Positions 20,719 to 31,282 of a stretch of DNA of 64,000 nt are shown piece by piece. How positions within the stretch are numbered: position 1 is the stretch's first letter; each line of letters starts with the position of its first letter. Source of the stretch: Macrolepiota albuminosa (lineage: Eukaryota; Basidiomycota; Agaricomycetes; Agaricales; Agaricaceae); the NCBI GenBank assembly GCA_027475525.1, contig JAMWFC010000049.1, forward strand, positions 993,297 to 1,057,296, given 5' to 3'. The notes under the pieces were generated by a model. It did not search any database, was not told the origin of the DNA, and saw only the letters and a list, made by a program, of their open reading frames with translations. Both the position numbers and the translations under genes were made by a program.

Positions 20719-21504
20719 TGTCACAACCCCTCCCACCTGGAACCACTACAGGACATCTCTGGAACCTCACCTGGGGCTCCCCCACCAACCCCACAACACA
20801 ACCTCCACCATCAGGACCACCTCCACCGCTGTCACATGCATCAAACCCTGCCATCACACTGCACCCTCTGATAGCCCTGCATTATGGACTCTGAGGCCAT
20901 CTGCTGACATGATGATCAATCATCAGATCATGGCAATCACTCTGTCCATCCCACATCACGCATCAGGGCCATCTCTCTGCACCAATTGATTGCACACTCT
21001 GCATGCATGATCCCCAGTATACAGTCCCCCCTTCTTTTGCTGCCACCCATTAACTTCCGGAACCCCTCAGGAACCTGGGGTATCCCCCACTGGTATTTAA
21101 AGAGTAGATACCCCCTTGTCATATGCTAGTCTTGATATTACATTGATTGTTTGCATGCTCTTTGATTACCTGATACACATTGACTGGTATGCTTTGGCTA
21201 GCATGCTTCAACTGGCACGCTCAACTTGTTTGTGTGCTCTTAAGATTGGTATGCACTTCGCAACTTAAGCTTTACTCACTGAGTCTCATCCTAGAACCCC
21301 CAGTTCCCAACTCAACTCTAATCCCTTAATCCTTTCGACTTCACCTGATTCCTGGACTAAGTCTCTTACCCCGGGAATCCCCTGTTCACATCTTGAATCC
21401 CAGAGCACAGTCTGGAGTTCCAGACACCTGAGTACACATTGATCAAGTTCGCCTCATAAGGGTGTCGCTTTCTGGAAAAGCCTCCAACTCAGTGGAACCT
21501 GACA
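20719..21504 (+). repeat. Solo LTR, 786 bp, family L2
   Basis: It begins TGTCACAACC and ends GGAACCTGACA, so the termini form the inverted pair TGTCA/TGACA. The flanks are GCGTC (20,714-20,718) and GTGTC (21,505-21,509), a 5-bp duplication with one C/T change. TATTTAA at 21,094-21,100 is a candidate TATA box in the plus orientation. No second LTR or internal part of the same family was seen in the window. Confidence 0.75.
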
Positions 21505-21509
21505 GTGTC

Positions 21510-21932
21510 TGCCACATACTCCAAATGCTGTTCAGTCGGTGCAGTTTGGAATAGGGTGCTATGCATAAAAGCGCTGCCTTGCACCATCTCTGAGTACTGG
21601 GTAAGGTCTGGTTGACCTTTGAACTAAGCTGATGAGCTCTCAGGCAATACCAGGTACATCAGTAAGGGCATTTGGCTTGCTGGTAGTGACACTCCTGAGA
21701 CTGCAGATCTCTCCCCTGGTTTACCACCAGGCCATACAATGGACATCATCTGTGACATGGATGGCCCACCTGGCATTCCAAAGCTCGCACTGACATCACA
21801 AGGTATCTTTTCATCCCGCTTTGGTGGGGGCTAGTAAGTAGGCATGAGTTGCATCTTGACAGCTTGAGACACAGGTGGATCACCTGTATCTGCAGCTGAG
21901 AAAGGAGGGTCCAGATCAAGAGAGCCAGTCAT
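21510..21932 (-). pseudogene. Gag N-terminus of old gypsy copy B
   Basis: A minus-strand ATG at 21,932-21,930 opens a frame starting MTGSLDLDPPFSAADTG, with a stop soon after MQLMPTY and later continuations (FGMPGGPSMSQMM, QHLEYVAD) up to the solo LTR. About 90 bp of leader separates it from the site where the chromovirus inserted. It is degenerate, and its identity as gag comes from position only. Confidence 0.45.
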
Positions 21933-22026
21933 AGAAGCACATTTTTGATGTGATGCCAACAGACATTGAGAGATTTTGGTGATGAGTTGCCTAGTTGGTA
22001 ACAAGCCTAGAGTCTAAAGCCAATAG

Positions 22027-22543
22027 TGTAAGGGCGACCTCTAGAGGCTGTGGCTCAGTCACACAGCTGGCAGAGGGAGATCCAAAGTGTATTAGAATAT
22101 ATACTGACAATATCAAGGTAGCTACTCACCTGGCAGAGGGAGATCCAAAGAGAACAAGTCTGGGGATTCCCTATGCCAGGTTGGACGCTTCTGGGGCCTC
22201 TGAAGCGTGGGAAACAACTGTACAGTACAACAAACCTTAAAAACTCGAAAATTGACTAACCAAACAAGTGTGCAAACAAGGGAGGAAAACTCCGGACTTT
22301 AGAAGTCAGAAAGGCAAACTCCGGCTTATCTAAGCAGCCTGGAGCGGTGCTGAAGGGCCCACACTTGTCTGAGTGATAGCTAAAGAACCAGAGCACCTCA
22401 AAGGTTGAGAATAGTACCAACAGATAGTGTTGAAGAAGTAGTAACAGCAAAATGAGAGAATGGTAGAAGAAATAAGGAAGTGAATGAAAGGAGAGTGAAG
22501 AAATAAGGAGTGAAAGAAGAAAGGAATGAGGGGTCCCCTGACA
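22027..22543 (-). repeat. 3' LTR of the chromovirus
   Basis: Reads TGTCAGGGGA...CCCTTACA on the minus strand. Inside it a 21-bp motif beginning CTGGCAGAGGGAGATCCAAA occurs twice (22,067-22,087 and 22,130-22,150), a candidate duplicated control element. The polypurine tract (minus-strand TAGAGGGGGGGTGA, about 22,544-22,558) abuts it. Confidence 0.95.
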
Positions 22544-22554
22544 TCACCCCCCCT

Positions 22555-24098
22555 CTAGAGTGCGGCGTCTCGACGTGCTGGATAGAAGTAGTTCTGGATG
22601 GCCTGGTCTACTTTGGAAAGGGAATAGAGGCCTCTGATTGCCCGAGGAGCATCAGGATGCTGTTGATAGAATTCCCGGACCAAGGCAGGGGCATGGACAT
22701 TCTCTTGTGGCTCCCAGGAAACGTCCTCGATTCCATAGCCCTTCCACTTGACCTTGAACTGAAGCTTATTCCTAAAGAGTCGGCTGTCTAGGATCCGCTC
22801 CACTTCGTACTCTTCTTGGTTGTTTACCAGAACTGGTGGTGGAGGTGGCTGTGGACGTCGACCTGGAATTGGATCCTCTGGGGCTGGAGAAAGCTTCACC
22901 ACATTGAAGACTGGATGGAGTCGACTCATTCCACTAGGCAGCTTGAGTCGATAGGCAAGTGGGCCTACCTGTCTTACTATAGGGAAGGGGCCTAGACGAC
23001 GGTGAGAGAGCTTCTGAGAAGGTCGGGTAGTGGCAATGTCAGAGGCATCCAGGTAGACTCGATCTCCAGGCTTGTACTTGGGGGCTGGAGTTCGTCCACG
23101 ATCGTAGTAGCGGGCCATGTCATCCTTTGCCTTAGCTAAAGCTGCCTTGGCCTCCTCCTGGGCTGCCTTCATCCAATCTATGAACTCATTGACAGCTTCA
23201 TTCTCTGAAGGTCGTCCATGAGGCTCAAATCCCATCCGAGGATGTCGACCAGTATCTAGAAGGAAAGGAGACATCTGGGTGGCAGCGTGTACACGGTTGT
23301 TGTACTGGAACTCTGCCTCTGGTAATAGATCATCCCAGTCATCCTGTCGTTCATTGCAGAAGAGCCGGAGATACTGTTCTAGCTCCTGGTTGACACGCTC
23401 AGTCTGGCCATCAGACTGGGGGTGGTAGGCTGTGGAGGTGTGGAGTTTGACATGGAGGAGGCGATACAGTTCTCTCGTAAACTCTGCCACAAACTGAGGT
23501 CCGCGGTCTGAGACATAAGCATCTGACAACCCATGGAGCTTCCAGACATGCTTCCGGTACAGATTGGCAGCGCCCATGGCTGAGCAAGTAGTGTGTGTTG
23601 GAATAAAATGAGCACGCTTGCTACAGAGATCCACTACCACCATGATCGCATCATATCCATGAGAATCAGGTAACTCAACAATGAAGTCTACTGAGGCCAC
23701 ACTCCAACGCTCAGCTGGGATAGGCAATGGATGAAGCTGTCCCATAGGAGGCTGACGACGAGGCTTAGTCCGAAGGCAAAGATCACAGGTGGAGGTGTAA
23801 GAGCCAATATACCGTGACATTTGAGGCCACCAGTAATTCCGCGAAACCAGCTCCAGTGTCTTCCATCTGCCAGGATGTCCTGCAACTCGAGAGTCATGAT
23901 GCTGCTCCACAATCCGCCTCTGGAGGTCTGGCAGGTTGGGAACATAAATGCGTCCCTGGAAGGTGAGAAGACCATTCTCCAGAGACTACTCGTCGGTGCA
24001 GACAGACTTCACTCCAGCTTTCTCTCGAGCATGCAAGGCCATGGCAGCCTTAGCTACCAGATCTTCTTGAGCGCCCTCCCGGTTACCTCGTCGGATGT
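22555..24098 (-). pseudogene. Chromovirus integrase with chromodomain
   Basis: The open frame 23,910-22,555 (451 residues) carries the H2C2 zinc region (GHPGRWKTLELVSRNYWWPQ, then CDLC), the catalytic core (VDFIVELPDSHGYDAI, VSDRGPQFVAEF, then DGQTERVNQELEQYLR with the catalytic Glu), a GPF/Y-type region (RLGPFPIVRQVGPLAYRLKL) and a C-terminal chromodomain (EYEVERILDSRLF to WKGYGIEDVSWEP). Upstream, 24,098-23,911 continues in frame from pol but contains a TAG near 23,988 where Trp (TGG) is likely ancestral. The catalytic triad and chromodomain look intact; the protein is cut off only by the upstream stops. Confidence 0.9.
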
Positions 24099-24099
24099 C

Positions 24100-26613
24100 T
24101 CAAAGGATGCTCACTTCTTCTCCCTGGCCAACCACACCTTCTAGAGCACGGATAGCAAATAGTTCTGGCTTCAGAAGTACAATATTGTCATTGTCACTAG
24201 CTCCTGAACCATGGTCTGCTCGCCTAGAAAGCGCATCTGGCTTACCCATGCTCCGTCCCGGTTTGTGATGCAGAGAGAAGTCGAAGTTGGCCAGATACAA
24301 GGACCATCGAGCCTGTCGGCGGTTGAGTTTCTTGGCCGTCCGAAAGTACTCTAAGTTCTTGTGATCAGTCCACACCTCGAATTTATGCCTGGCACCCTCA
24401 AGGAAATGTCGCCACTCCTCAAATGACCGAATGATAGCTAGCATCTCCTTGTCATGGATCTCATAATTTCGCTCCACGGCATTGAGACTCTTGGAGTAGA
24501 AAGCCACAGGATGCCACTTACCATCCTCCCTTGACTGTTGAGAGAGAACGGCCCCAGTAGCAAAATCTGAGCTATCAGCTTCGACATGGAAGGGAGAGTC
24601 ATCATCTGGGAATATAAGGACAGGCTTTGAAGTGACTGCCTGTTTGAGGGCATCAAAGGCTGTCTGCTGTGCTGCATCCCAGTGCCAAGGAGTGTCCTTA
24701 GTGGTGAGATCGAAGAGGGGCCGGGCATGGTGTGAGAAATCCTGAATAAACCTCCGGTAGAAGTTGGTAAAACCCAGGAAGGCCTGAACCTCCTTCTTGT
24801 TCTTAGGCTCCGGCCACTCCGCTACACCAGCCACCTTGACTGGGTCCATCTCAGCCATTCCATGAGAGATGATCAGTCCAAGATATTCAACCTTAGTCTG
24901 CTCAAACTCACACTTCTCTGGCTTAAGATAGAGCTGGTGCTGGCGAAGACGTTCCAGTACGATGCGTGTAATCCGACGATGCTCCTCTAGAGTCTTGGTA
25001 TAGATGAGAATATCGTCAAGGTATACACACACAACACCTTCCGCTATGAGGTCTCGGAAAATGTCGTTCATCATGGTCTGGAAGGTGGCAGGGCTATTAG
25101 TGAGGCCAAAGAACATTACCAGAGGTTCAAAGAGTCCACGATTTGTTCGGAATGCTCCCTTCCACTCATCTCCTTCTTTGATGCGCACATTGTTGTAGCC
25201 CCAGCGGACATCCAACTTGGTAAAGTAGCGTGCACCTCGGAGGTTGTTGACAAGCTCTGAAATGAGTGGTAAGGGGTAGCGATTCTTCACAGTCATCGCA
25301 TTCAAGACTCGGTAGTCCTGAACCAGACGTAGAGATCCATCCTTCTTCTTAATGAAGAAGACTGGAGAGGCCATCGGAGACTTTGAGGGACGGATGCGAC
25401 CAGAGTCTAAATTCTCCTGCAAAAAGGCATCAAGCTCATCCTGTTCTCTGGGAGAGAGTGGGTAGACCTTGCAGCTAGAGGGCTCAGCATTGGGTGTAAG
25501 CTCAATTGCATGGTCCCACTGCTTACGCTCTGGCAGGGAGTCAAATGATGCCTTAGAGAAAACATCCTCAAAGTCTTGCAGGTGATGAGGAACCGCATCT
25601 CGGAACGACTTAGGAGCAGAGTTGGCAGCAAATGCCTGAGCTAGCCGCTGGGAGGTAGTTTGGCTAGCTCTGATCTCTGCTACAGTTGGTGGAGGTCGTA
25701 ATGTAGTTGCATAGATCCTATCACCTGTCTCGATAGCCTCGTCTGGGGACTCTGGGTCAGGAGCGCATCCAAATTCACCCTTGCGTCCATCTTCCATCTG
25801 GGCTTCACTCACTACACCTCGAACGTCCTCATAGAGGGCCTCTCTATAAGGGAACGCCAAGGGAGGAGGATCCAGTAGGTCAAGGTCTGCAAAGGGGAGG
25901 TGTCCAACTCGGCAAGCCCGGATAGCAGCACACTCACGGACTGACTCTCTGCGCTCCTCTCTCACTTCCTTAGCACATGTGGAACACCGTCGAGGGCAGC
26001 GGCTCATGCTCACCTTACCCTTGGCCCAGTCAATCTCAGGATTGTGATCACGCAGCCAGGAGAACCCAAGTATCATGTCCTGCTTTCCTAGGCTGGTAAC
26101 TGCAAAGACTGCACACTCAGAATGAGTCTGATAACGAAGGACTAAATCCACCACTGAGCGGATGGATCCAGCTTCATTGAGCGTACCGTCAATGTTATAG
26201 ACTGGAATGGGGTGAGAGAGGGGACGGGTAGTGAGCCGGTGTTGTTCCACATAACGGGTGTCTAGGAAGAGTCCAGTAGCACCACTGTCCAAGAGAGCTA
26301 TGACGCTTCGAGTCTGCTGAGTGTCAGTTGTCTCAATCTCCACATTCAGACGCAGAGAGTTGGGAGAGGGAGTAGAAGCAACAACATAGCGACGGGGAAG
26401 GCGTCGTTCCCAAGCTGGGACACGTGGTCGTCGGACAGGAGAAGGAGGAGAAGAAGTCTTAGCGGAGGCTTGGACCAAGGGGGTATTTTGTACGTCGGAG
26501 GGGGTGCTTACAGTTTCAGTCAGAGAATCAGGAGTAGGGAGCAATACATTAGAAGACTCTACTGATTGACATGTAAACTGATTAGCACCAGGCGGCGGAG
26601 GCGTACAACTCAT
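24100..26613 (-). CDS. Chromovirus Pol: protease, RT, RNase H
   Basis: An 837-residue open frame. The retropepsin triad ALLDSGATG is at about residue 109. RT spans roughly 370-600 with WGYNNVRIKEGDEWK and the active site VYLDDILIY (about 530). RNase H follows with HVEADSSDFATGAVLSQQ (about 680) and DHKNLEYF, ending in the connection to integrase. It starts with ATG eight nucleotides after the gag stop and in a different frame, so it needs reinitiation or frameshifting. The terminal TGA (24,100-24,102) looks secondary: the frame continues beyond it into integrase, and a CGA-to-TGA change would explain it. All active-site residues are present. Confidence 0.9.
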   Translation of the reverse strand: MSCTPPPPGANQFTCQSVESSNVLLPTPDSLTETVSTPSDVQNTPLVQASAKTSSPPSPVRRPRVPAWERRLPRRYVVASTPSPNSLRLNVEIETTDTQQTRSVIALLDSGATGLFLDTRYVEQHRLTTRPLSHPIPVYNIDGTLNEAGSIRSVVDLVLRYQTHSECAVFAVTSLGKQDMILGFSWLRDHNPEIDWAKGKVSMSRCPRRCSTCAKEVREERRESVRECAAIRACRVGHLPFADLDLLDPPPLAFPYREALYEDVRGVVSEAQMEDGRKGEFGCAPDPESPDEAIETGDRIYATTLRPPPTVAEIRASQTTSQRLAQAFAANSAPKSFRDAVPHHLQDFEDVFSKASFDSLPERKQWDHAIELTPNAEPSSCKVYPLSPREQDELDAFLQENLDSGRIRPSKSPMASPVFFIKKKDGSLRLVQDYRVLNAMTVKNRYPLPLISELVNNLRGARYFTKLDVRWGYNNVRIKEGDEWKGAFRTNRGLFEPLVMFFGLTNSPATFQTMMNDIFRDLIAEGVVCVYLDDILIYTKTLEEHRRITRIVLERLRQHQLYLKPEKCEFEQTKVEYLGLIISHGMAEMDPVKVAGVAEWPEPKNKKEVQAFLGFTNFYRRFIQDFSHHARPLFDLTTKDTPWHWDAAQQTAFDALKQAVTSKPVLIFPDDDSPFHVEADSSDFATGAVLSQQSREDGKWHPVAFYSKSLNAVERNYEIHDKEMLAIIRSFEEWRHFLEGARHKFEVWTDHKNLEYFRTAKKLNRRQARWSLYLANFDFSLHHKPGRSMGKPDALSRRADHGSGASDNDNIVLLKPELFAIRALEGVVGQGEEVSIL

Positions 26614-26621
26614 CCGTCGCT

Positions 26622-27887
26622 CTATTGAAAACCCTCCCCTGCTGAACCAAAGGACCCATCCGATGGTTCTGCTACAGCTTCCACAGGACCCAAGGACTCC
26701 TCCAGGGGTTCTGCTTCAGTCTGTACATCTGGGGAGGGGTTTCCTCGAACGTCTCGGGCAGCAAGGAGCTGGAGAAGGAGCTCCTCCTGCTCTGAAGCTG
26801 AGAGATAGCGCACCTCTAACCCCTGGGGACAATACCGAGCGAAGTGACCAGGCTTTCCACAGCGACGGCAGAGGAGAGGAAGGGAGGAACGTTGACGAGA
26901 GGCATCGACATCCATAGGTACTCCAAAAGGAAGAGGACGTGCTGCAGGTACCTGAGCTGGGGGTGGAGCGCGAAATGGAAGGGGAGGCTGGATGGGATGA
27001 CGAGCAGAAAAGGATGCCTGTGGGGTGGAGCGAGGGGCAGTTCCATGGTGGAGCTCACGTCGTAACTCCATGAGCTGCCACTGATCACGTGCTACCTGAT
27101 ACCAGGTCTCGATACTCGTGTCATCAGGTCGTCCCTCAGCCATGCTGTCGATCCGATCCATGAGAGAGGGAAGGAGGCCATCTCGGAAGGTGAGACAGAG
27201 CTGAAGACCATCTGGATAACAGGCCTGTTCAGCAAGAGCTCTGAAGGAGTCGATGTACTCATCTAGGGTCCGCTTCCCTTGCCCATATCGATGAGGATCT
27301 CGGAGAGTGAGGGCTGCCACCTTAGCAGGGTCCAAGGGGAAGAACTCTGTCCGAAACTCCTTCTCAAACTGATCCCAACTTCCAAAACTCTCTACTCCTC
27401 CAGGACGTCGAAAGACTCGTAGCGCGTATGTTGAAGCTCACCCAGACTTCATGTAAGAAAGAACCCAAGCGATTTTGAGAGCGTCAGAGGGGAAAGCCTC
27501 ACCACTAAGCTGAATATAGGTGATGCAGGACTGCAGGAAACGCTCGCCTATCGCTCGGTCACCATTGAATGCGTCTGGGAGTGCTGGGCGAGGAATATTG
27601 GCATGAACTGGGGGGGAGGCCCCAAAGCGAGGGACTGGGGGTGTGCCAGCCCTAACTGGAGGTGCCTGGAGAGGGGTAGGAGTGAGAGGGAGGTGCTCTA
27701 AGAGGGCCTGAAGGGAATGGGAGATAGTGTCTGTGGCCTGACGTAATCCAGCAAGTTCGGTGGTGTGGAGGGTGAGGGAAGCTTGAGTGGTCTGCACCTG
27801 AGTCTCCAGAGCAAGCAAGCGACCCCAGGCATCATCCTGAGGGGCAGAAGCGTCCAGGGGAGTGTCTGAGGGGGCTGGTTGGGTCAT
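26622..27887 (-). pseudogene. Chromovirus Gag with an in-frame TGA
   Basis: Frames 27,887-27,438 and 27,335-26,622 lie in the same phase, and the sequence between them is open, so gag is one 421-codon frame broken by a single TGA at 27,440-27,438. The N-terminus has a coiled stretch (LALETQVQTTQASLTLHTTE), the middle a retrotransposon gag domain (SWDQFEKEFRTEFFP, RTLDEYIDSFRALAEQA), then a Pro-rich linker and a CCHC knuckle (CRRCGKPGHFARYC). A CGA (Arg) to TGA change at a CpG fits the stop. It assembles the particle that packages element RNA. Confidence 0.9.
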
Positions 27888-27988
27888 AGAAGCAACAGAG
27901 GGGCAGGGAGTAATCCAGTGGGGGAGGGACCTAAAGGGGCAAGAGAGGGCTCAAGCAGGCTGAAGGGGGCTCCCAGACCGAAATGTAG

Positions 27989-28001
27989 AGACTTGTTCTG
28001 C
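27989..28001 (-). other. Self-priming site of the chromovirus
   Basis: Two bases inside the 5' LTR edge the element reads AGAACAAGTCT on the minus strand. The reverse complement AGACTTGTTCT lies in the LTR on the same strand (28,136-28,126). An 11-nt match between mRNA 5' end and primer site is the arrangement of yeast Tf1 and related chromoviruses, which prime cDNA from their own RNA. This would put the RNA start at 28,136. Confidence 0.7.
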
Positions 28002-28518
28002 TGTAAGGGCGACCTCTAGAGGCTGTGGCTCAGTCACACAGCTGGCAGAGGGAGATCCAAAGTGTATTAGAATATATACTGACAATATCAAGGTAGCTAC
28101 TCACCTGGCAGAGGGAGATCCAAAGAGAACAAGTCTGGGGATTCCCTATGCCAGGTTGGACGCTTCTGGGGCCTCTGAAGCGTGGGAAACAACTGTACAG
28201 TACAACAAACCTTAAAAACTCGAAAATTGACTAACCAAACAAGTGTGCAAACAAGGGAGGAAAACTCCGGACTTTAGAAGTCAGAAAGGCAAACTCCGGC
28301 TTATCTAAGCAGCCTGGAGCGGTGCTGAAGGGCCCACACTTGTCTGAGTGATAGCTAAAGAACCAGAGCACCTCAAAGGTTGAGAATAGTACCAACAGAT
28401 AGTGTTGAAGAAGTAGTAACAGCAAAATGAGAGAATGGTAGAAGAAATAAGGAAGTGAATGAAAGGAGAGTGAAGAAATAAGGAGTGAAAGAAGAAAGGA
28501 ATGAGGGGTTCCCTGACA
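28002..28518 (-). repeat. 5' LTR of the chromovirus
   Basis: 517 bp, one mismatch to the 3' LTR. If self-priming holds, U3 is 28,518-28,137 and R/U5 begins at 28,136. No good TATA box lies 25-30 bp upstream of that point. Confidence 0.95.
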
Positions 28519-28523
28519 AATAG

Positions 28524-28715
28524 CAGAAGATTTAAAAAAATGTAACCATTGGTTACGAGCTAGAACCTTCTTGTGTGAATCACACAGTGCTAAATCAGAC
28601 CGCAGTATCAGATTTGACTAGAACTAAAGTGAATACAAGATGTTATCCTACATAATACTCTACTGAATGCATATAGCATTGTTGATGCTAGTAACACATG
28701 TAATGCTCCATTACA
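28524..28715 (-). repeat. 5' LTR remnant of old gypsy copy B
   Basis: Matches 75-231, the 3' LTR of copy A, over about 160 bp with many differences, and on the minus strand starts TGTAATGGAG. It marks the right end of old copy B. Its 3' end was separated by the chromovirus, which inserted at AATAG. Confidence 0.65.
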
Positions 28716-30290
28716 ATATTTAAACTTAGGAATATGTAAAATAACAATAAATAAGCTAAATGATTAAATAATTAAAATAATAATTAATTAATAATTAATA
28801 AATGTTATATAAGCATTTGGTTGGATGGCCTGTTTACTTAGATACCTCTGCAGCTGATAAATATGATAGCAGAACTGGTCACATGATCAGATCATGTGAC
28901 CAACATACATTGCTGAGAAAAGGCGAAGTGCGATGGTATGGCTACCAACTATTATAACAGAGTGAGGAGGGAGGGTTGATGAAGAAACGAATAAAATAAA
29001 CTAATGAAGTACTAGAGTAAAAAAGTGAGTGAGGGCCCATGCACGACCACTGTTAAAAGGATTTTTTAAATGTGAGGACAAAATATCTAAGGTAAGAGGT
29101 GAGCCTGGCTTACCAGGTGGCCATGCCAAAGGGAGAGTCTCACTAATGATTTACAGAGATAAATAAAAATTAAGAGAATCAAATAAATGTAATAAACACT
29201 GAAGAAAGAAGAATATATGGTGAGCACAGGCTGACAATGTGAGAGAGCGCTACAGCACTCACCTGGGCAGCAGATGAGGAAGGGAGAAGATGAAAGAGGA
29301 GGCTACCTGAGATGTCTGAGACTGCATGACAACGCCATGGCAACTGCCAGGCCCTGGCACCATGCTGCAATCGGCACACAGTCAGGGAAAAGAGGGGTGT
29401 GAATGAAATTGGAGAAAACTTTCATGCATGCAGAGGCCTCCAAAAATGCTCACCATCTTCGGTGCTTGCCTTTACGCTGATATATATATATTATTAGAAA
29501 AATAATAATAATAATAATAAGACCTCAGTCTTGCCATGTGCTGCAGCAGCCCATACTTTTTGATCAAGTTTGGGACAAGGTAGATCTCAGACATGCCGTG
29601 CTAGCAATGGCCCATACAAGCAAGTCACACATGCATCCCCAGTCTTGTTTATATGTCTCTGGGGGTGTGTCATACCTACAGATATTTTTACACACTCACA
29701 ATAACAATCATGTGTACCTAGAACATTATACTTATACAAGTTATCTAGGTGTTTGTCACACTGAACAGTATTGCTGTGGACTAGGACTCTAACATCCAGT
29801 GCAACCAACTACAGTCAGCATCATCACTGCTTTTCACATACATTGTGGCAATGACAATCAATATCTTGACAAAGTGTTTACTTACACATATTCAGGTGAT
29901 GCATACAGCTGGACAGTGGAAAATATTATTGTCAAGTATGTTGTTCCCAGTCCACTGTCATTGGCCGACCAAAGTAACCGAAAGCGGACCACAAACAAAT
30001 GGATAATCGTGTGAAGTTGATCGGTGATCGGTCCCTCTTTGTATGTCTAAGTCTGTGAAATTGAATTTTGCGCGTTTCATGCCTATCTGTCGCGTACCAG
30101 TGCCCTGGGCAAAAAAATCGGGTAATAACCCCTGAGAGTCCAACACCGATCACTATTAGTCAACACATGGGGGATCATTGGTAGATATGTCAAGTGTCAA
30201 ATCAGCCAGGATCAATTGGTTTGCCATTAATCCCATGATCAAATCGATGGTTTGTGACCGCCATTTGGGCTTCGCACCAACTGACTTGGT
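28716..30290. other. AT-rich spacer, no gene seen
   Basis: AT-rich at 28,716-28,810, then mixed composition. A short (TA)n run is at 29,481-29,492 and an (AAT)n run at about 29,500-29,520. Two opposite-strand open frames at 29,538-29,808 overlap each other and have no family signature, codon pattern or splice context, so I do not call them. Confidence 0.5.
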
Positions 30291-30292
30291 AA

Positions 30293-30305
30293 TATATAAA
30301 TAAAT
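30293..30305 (+). promoter_or_regulatory. TATA box of the DUF7770-like gene
   Basis: ATATATAAATAAA stands about 80-90 bp upstream of the ATG at 30,382, a usual fungal distance. Confidence 0.45.
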
Positions 30306-30381
30306 ATGCTATGGACCTACGCATAGCACCTCCAGTCCGCACCCACGGACAAAGCTAGCTACTTCACCAGAAGGATTTACT

Positions 30382-31046
30382 ATGGTATTGACTCCTAAGC
30401 CTATTGATGTCAGTGAATGGTCCCCTCAGGATCACCATCAAACTGTTACACATGTACAAGTTGCTGCTACTCCAGTCCCCGAGAAGTTTGATGACAAAGG
30501 AGGCCAGCTGTTACATTGGTACATGCCCATGTCCCATTAACTTGCTCGTGTACCACTGCCTAATGTTTCCTTCCACCAGGAATGTTGCATTGGTATTTCC
30601 GCAGAATGGCAGACGCACAAGCCATAAGAGTCTTTCCTTTGACACTATCAAGCACGGCGATGACCCGATTGTGCAAATAAAGTCAGTTGCACGTCTGTAG
30701 TTTCAACCGTATCATCTTATCACCGTTTGTTGTAAGGATTGAAAGCCGTAACTATATGGCCTCTCATCATGCCGTAGGCGGGTTCACCATCGCCATTGAA
30801 CCTGACTCGGATTACAAGACGACTGACGAAATATTCGGCCTCCTCCGTTTCTACCAATTCAACAACTACTCTTATGATGGCAGTGGTAGCGGCTGCCGCT
30901 CTTGGTGCTTGGGTGTCATAAGGATACTTGTTCAGGGGGGTGTCCTTGATCGCTCATGTATTGACCGTCTCAATCAGGGCACGGAAAAGTTGAAGAATAA
31001 CGTCCAATACTGGGTTCCCGACGAAAACGGTGCTTACTTTTTCTAG
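30382..31046 (+). CDS. DUF7770-like fungal protein, three exons
   Basis: Splicing exons 30,382-30,518, 30,580-30,681 and 30,737-31,046 gives a 182-residue protein. The introns are 61 bp (GTACATG...CACCAG) and 55 bp (GTCAGT...TGTAAG), and the phases match at both joins. The pattern is what I recall for the fungal DUF7770 family: a His-Trp pair at about 45-46 followed by a beta-rich stretch, and a GCRSW motif at about 132-136 followed by a helical C-terminus (VIRILVQGGVLDRSCIDRL). Function unknown; no signal peptide or membrane segment. It is convergent with the APH gene, with 236 bp between the ends. The gene structure is well supported and the family name is from memory. Confidence 0.6.
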
Positions 31047-31282
31047 GGCCACAACCGCAGTGCAATGGCCGGAGTGTCATACTACATCTATAACAATATA
31101 ACAAGATGGAGTATCAGGTCTGCTACAACCGGGTACATGCACTTTCGAATTATTGAGATACAACCTTGTAATTAAAACAGTCCAACGTTTGCTTGAGATG
31201 TTTCCATGTCGCACCTGAAATAAATATATCTGTTTCTGGATTGGACGACAAAATTATTTTTCGTTATTATGAACATTTTTGA

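Larger units (their letters stand above)
22027..28518 (-). mobile_element. Full-length Ty3/gypsy chromovirus with three premature stops
   Basis: This 6492-bp element lies on the minus strand with 517-bp LTRs at 22,027-22,543 (3') and 28,002-28,518 (5'). They differ at one site (GGGTCCCC/GGGTTCCC). The target duplication is AATAG (22,022-22,026 and 28,519-28,523). The internal region codes for gag, protease, RT, RNase H, integrase and chromodomain. Three in-frame stops (27,438 in gag; 24,100 and about 23,988 in pol) would prevent autonomous expression. It is inserted into the 5' leader/LTR of the old gypsy copy B. Two further solo LTRs of the family lie at 47,378 and 52,559. Confidence 0.95.

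Noticed and set aside
29538..29808. Opposite-strand ORFs of 84 and 73 residues in the spacer
   Set aside because: They overlap each other and have no splice context, start-region signal or recognisable sequence.
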